From JBBKWG01 sp037968835 (GTDB lineage: Bacteria > Pseudomonadota > Alphaproteobacteria > Rhodobacterales > Rhodobacteraceae), in assembly GCA_037968835.1 (NCBI GenBank), contig JBBKWG010000103.1, positions 1 through 6,300 on the forward strand: 6,300 nucleotides of DNA. Reading direction: 5' to 3'. Position numbers and translations under genes: made by a program. A model generated the notes under the pieces. The model saw only the letters and a program-made list of their open reading frames with translations, made no database searches and was not told where the DNA came from. Below are positions 6,154-6,300 of this stretch, piece after piece; position 1 is the stretch's first letter, and each line of letters begins with the position of its first letter.

Positions 6154-6160
6154 ATCCCAC

Positions 6161-6166
6161 TTGACA
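6161..6166 (+). promoter_or_regulatory. outward -35 half of a predicted circle-junction promoter
   Basis: This is a perfect TTGACA near the right end of the element, pointing outward. In the circle it would face the TATACT at 4879-4884. In the integrated form it could also create a hybrid promoter with flanking DNA, but no good -10 lies 17 bp downstream here. Confidence 0.6.
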
Positions 6167-6177
6167 TAGCCGCAATC

Positions 6178-6300
6178 AGAGAACAGTATCCGTCTCTGGT
6201 GGGCGAGCTCCTAGCGTCTGGTCCACATTTCCACCTGACTTTTGCAAGCTATGTGTTTTTGGCAGAAATTAGAGATTTTCAGATTGCGGAGTTTTTCAAC
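6178..6300. other. right flank of the insertion sequence
   Basis: No gene is supported. The flank begins with a dyad CAGAGA/TCTCTG (6177-6182 with 6193-6198) around a 10-base loop and becomes AT-rich after 6230. The last bases (GGAGTTTTTCAAC) resemble sequences I associate with ends of other insertion elements, but the window stops before this can be judged. Confidence 0.35.

Larger units (their letters stand above)
4863..6170 (+). mobile_element. IS110-family insertion sequence, IS1111-like, about 1.3 kb (ends approximate)
   Basis: The element consists of one DEDD transposase gene, a short leader of roughly 55 bp and about 210 bp of non-coding, hairpin-rich sequence downstream. IS110-family elements lack classical terminal inverted repeats and move through a circular intermediate. 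The IS1111 subgroup has subterminal inverted repeats and its guide RNA downstream of the transposase. Imperfect inverted copies of GGCG-N6/7-GTCCGG occur at 4863-4878 and 6137-6153. A TTGACA at 6161-6166 and a TATACT at 4879-4884 would form a promoter in the circle, which places the left end near 4862-4872 and the right end near 6167-6177. Exact ends cannot be fixed without an empty site. The insertion lies after the kinase stop codon and leaves that gene intact. Confidence 0.75.

Noticed and set aside
1..6300. CRISPR arrays, tRNA and rRNA genes
   Set aside because: No regularly spaced repeats, no cloverleaf with a TTC-loop signature and no rRNA-like stretch were seen on either strand.

Overview
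The window looks like an accessory region of an alphaproteobacterium. I infer this from GC-rich third codon positions, a LuxR/LuxI pair with a Roseobacter/rhizobial flavour, an HWE-type sensor histidine kinase and an IS110/IS1111-type insertion sequence. The small orphan frames, a truncated phage-like gene and a possible transposase scrap suggest a plasmid, an integrated element or a chromosomal island. The replicon cannot be identified from this stretch alone.

Layout. Positions 1-403 hold no intact gene, only a possible scrap of a transposase N-terminus near 283-327. Positions 404-1902 form a quorum-sensing locus. A LuxR-type regulator on the minus strand (start probably at 1030) is divergent from a plus-strand pair: a 67-residue unknown protein (1118-1321) and an acyl-homoserine-lactone synthase (1318-1902). 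The pair overlaps by four bases, and the synthase starts at TTG behind a strong ribosome site. A 24-bp interrupted palindrome sits almost exactly midway between the divergent starts and is the obvious operator candidate. A further 62-codon frame (1954-2142) follows on the same strand.

Positions 2143-3466 are gene-poor. They hold a 100-residue minus-strand frame of unknown function (2286-2588) and a minus-strand gene (2868-3281) whose N-terminal part resembles a common alphaproteobacterial phage/plasmid protein but whose C-terminus looks lost. Positions 3467-4789 encode a two-PAS HWE histidine kinase with all its kinase motifs.

The last part is an IS110-family element, about 1.3 kb, roughly 4863-6170. 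Its DEDD/serine transposase (4919-5959) has a short upstream leader and about 210 bp of structured non-coding DNA downstream. This is the arrangement of the IS1111 subgroup, whose guide RNA (seekRNA/bridge RNA) is encoded after the transposase. A TTGACA at the right end and a TATACT at the left end would be brought to promoter spacing when the element circularises, so the excised circle would drive its own transposase. The element lies downstream of the kinase stop codon and does not break that gene.

The clearest functional unit is the quorum-sensing locus: the synthase makes the signal, the LuxR protein senses it, and the palindrome and the small coupled protein are the likely control points. 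The most interesting unexplained parts are the small luxI-coupled protein and the RNA-like region of the insertion sequence.
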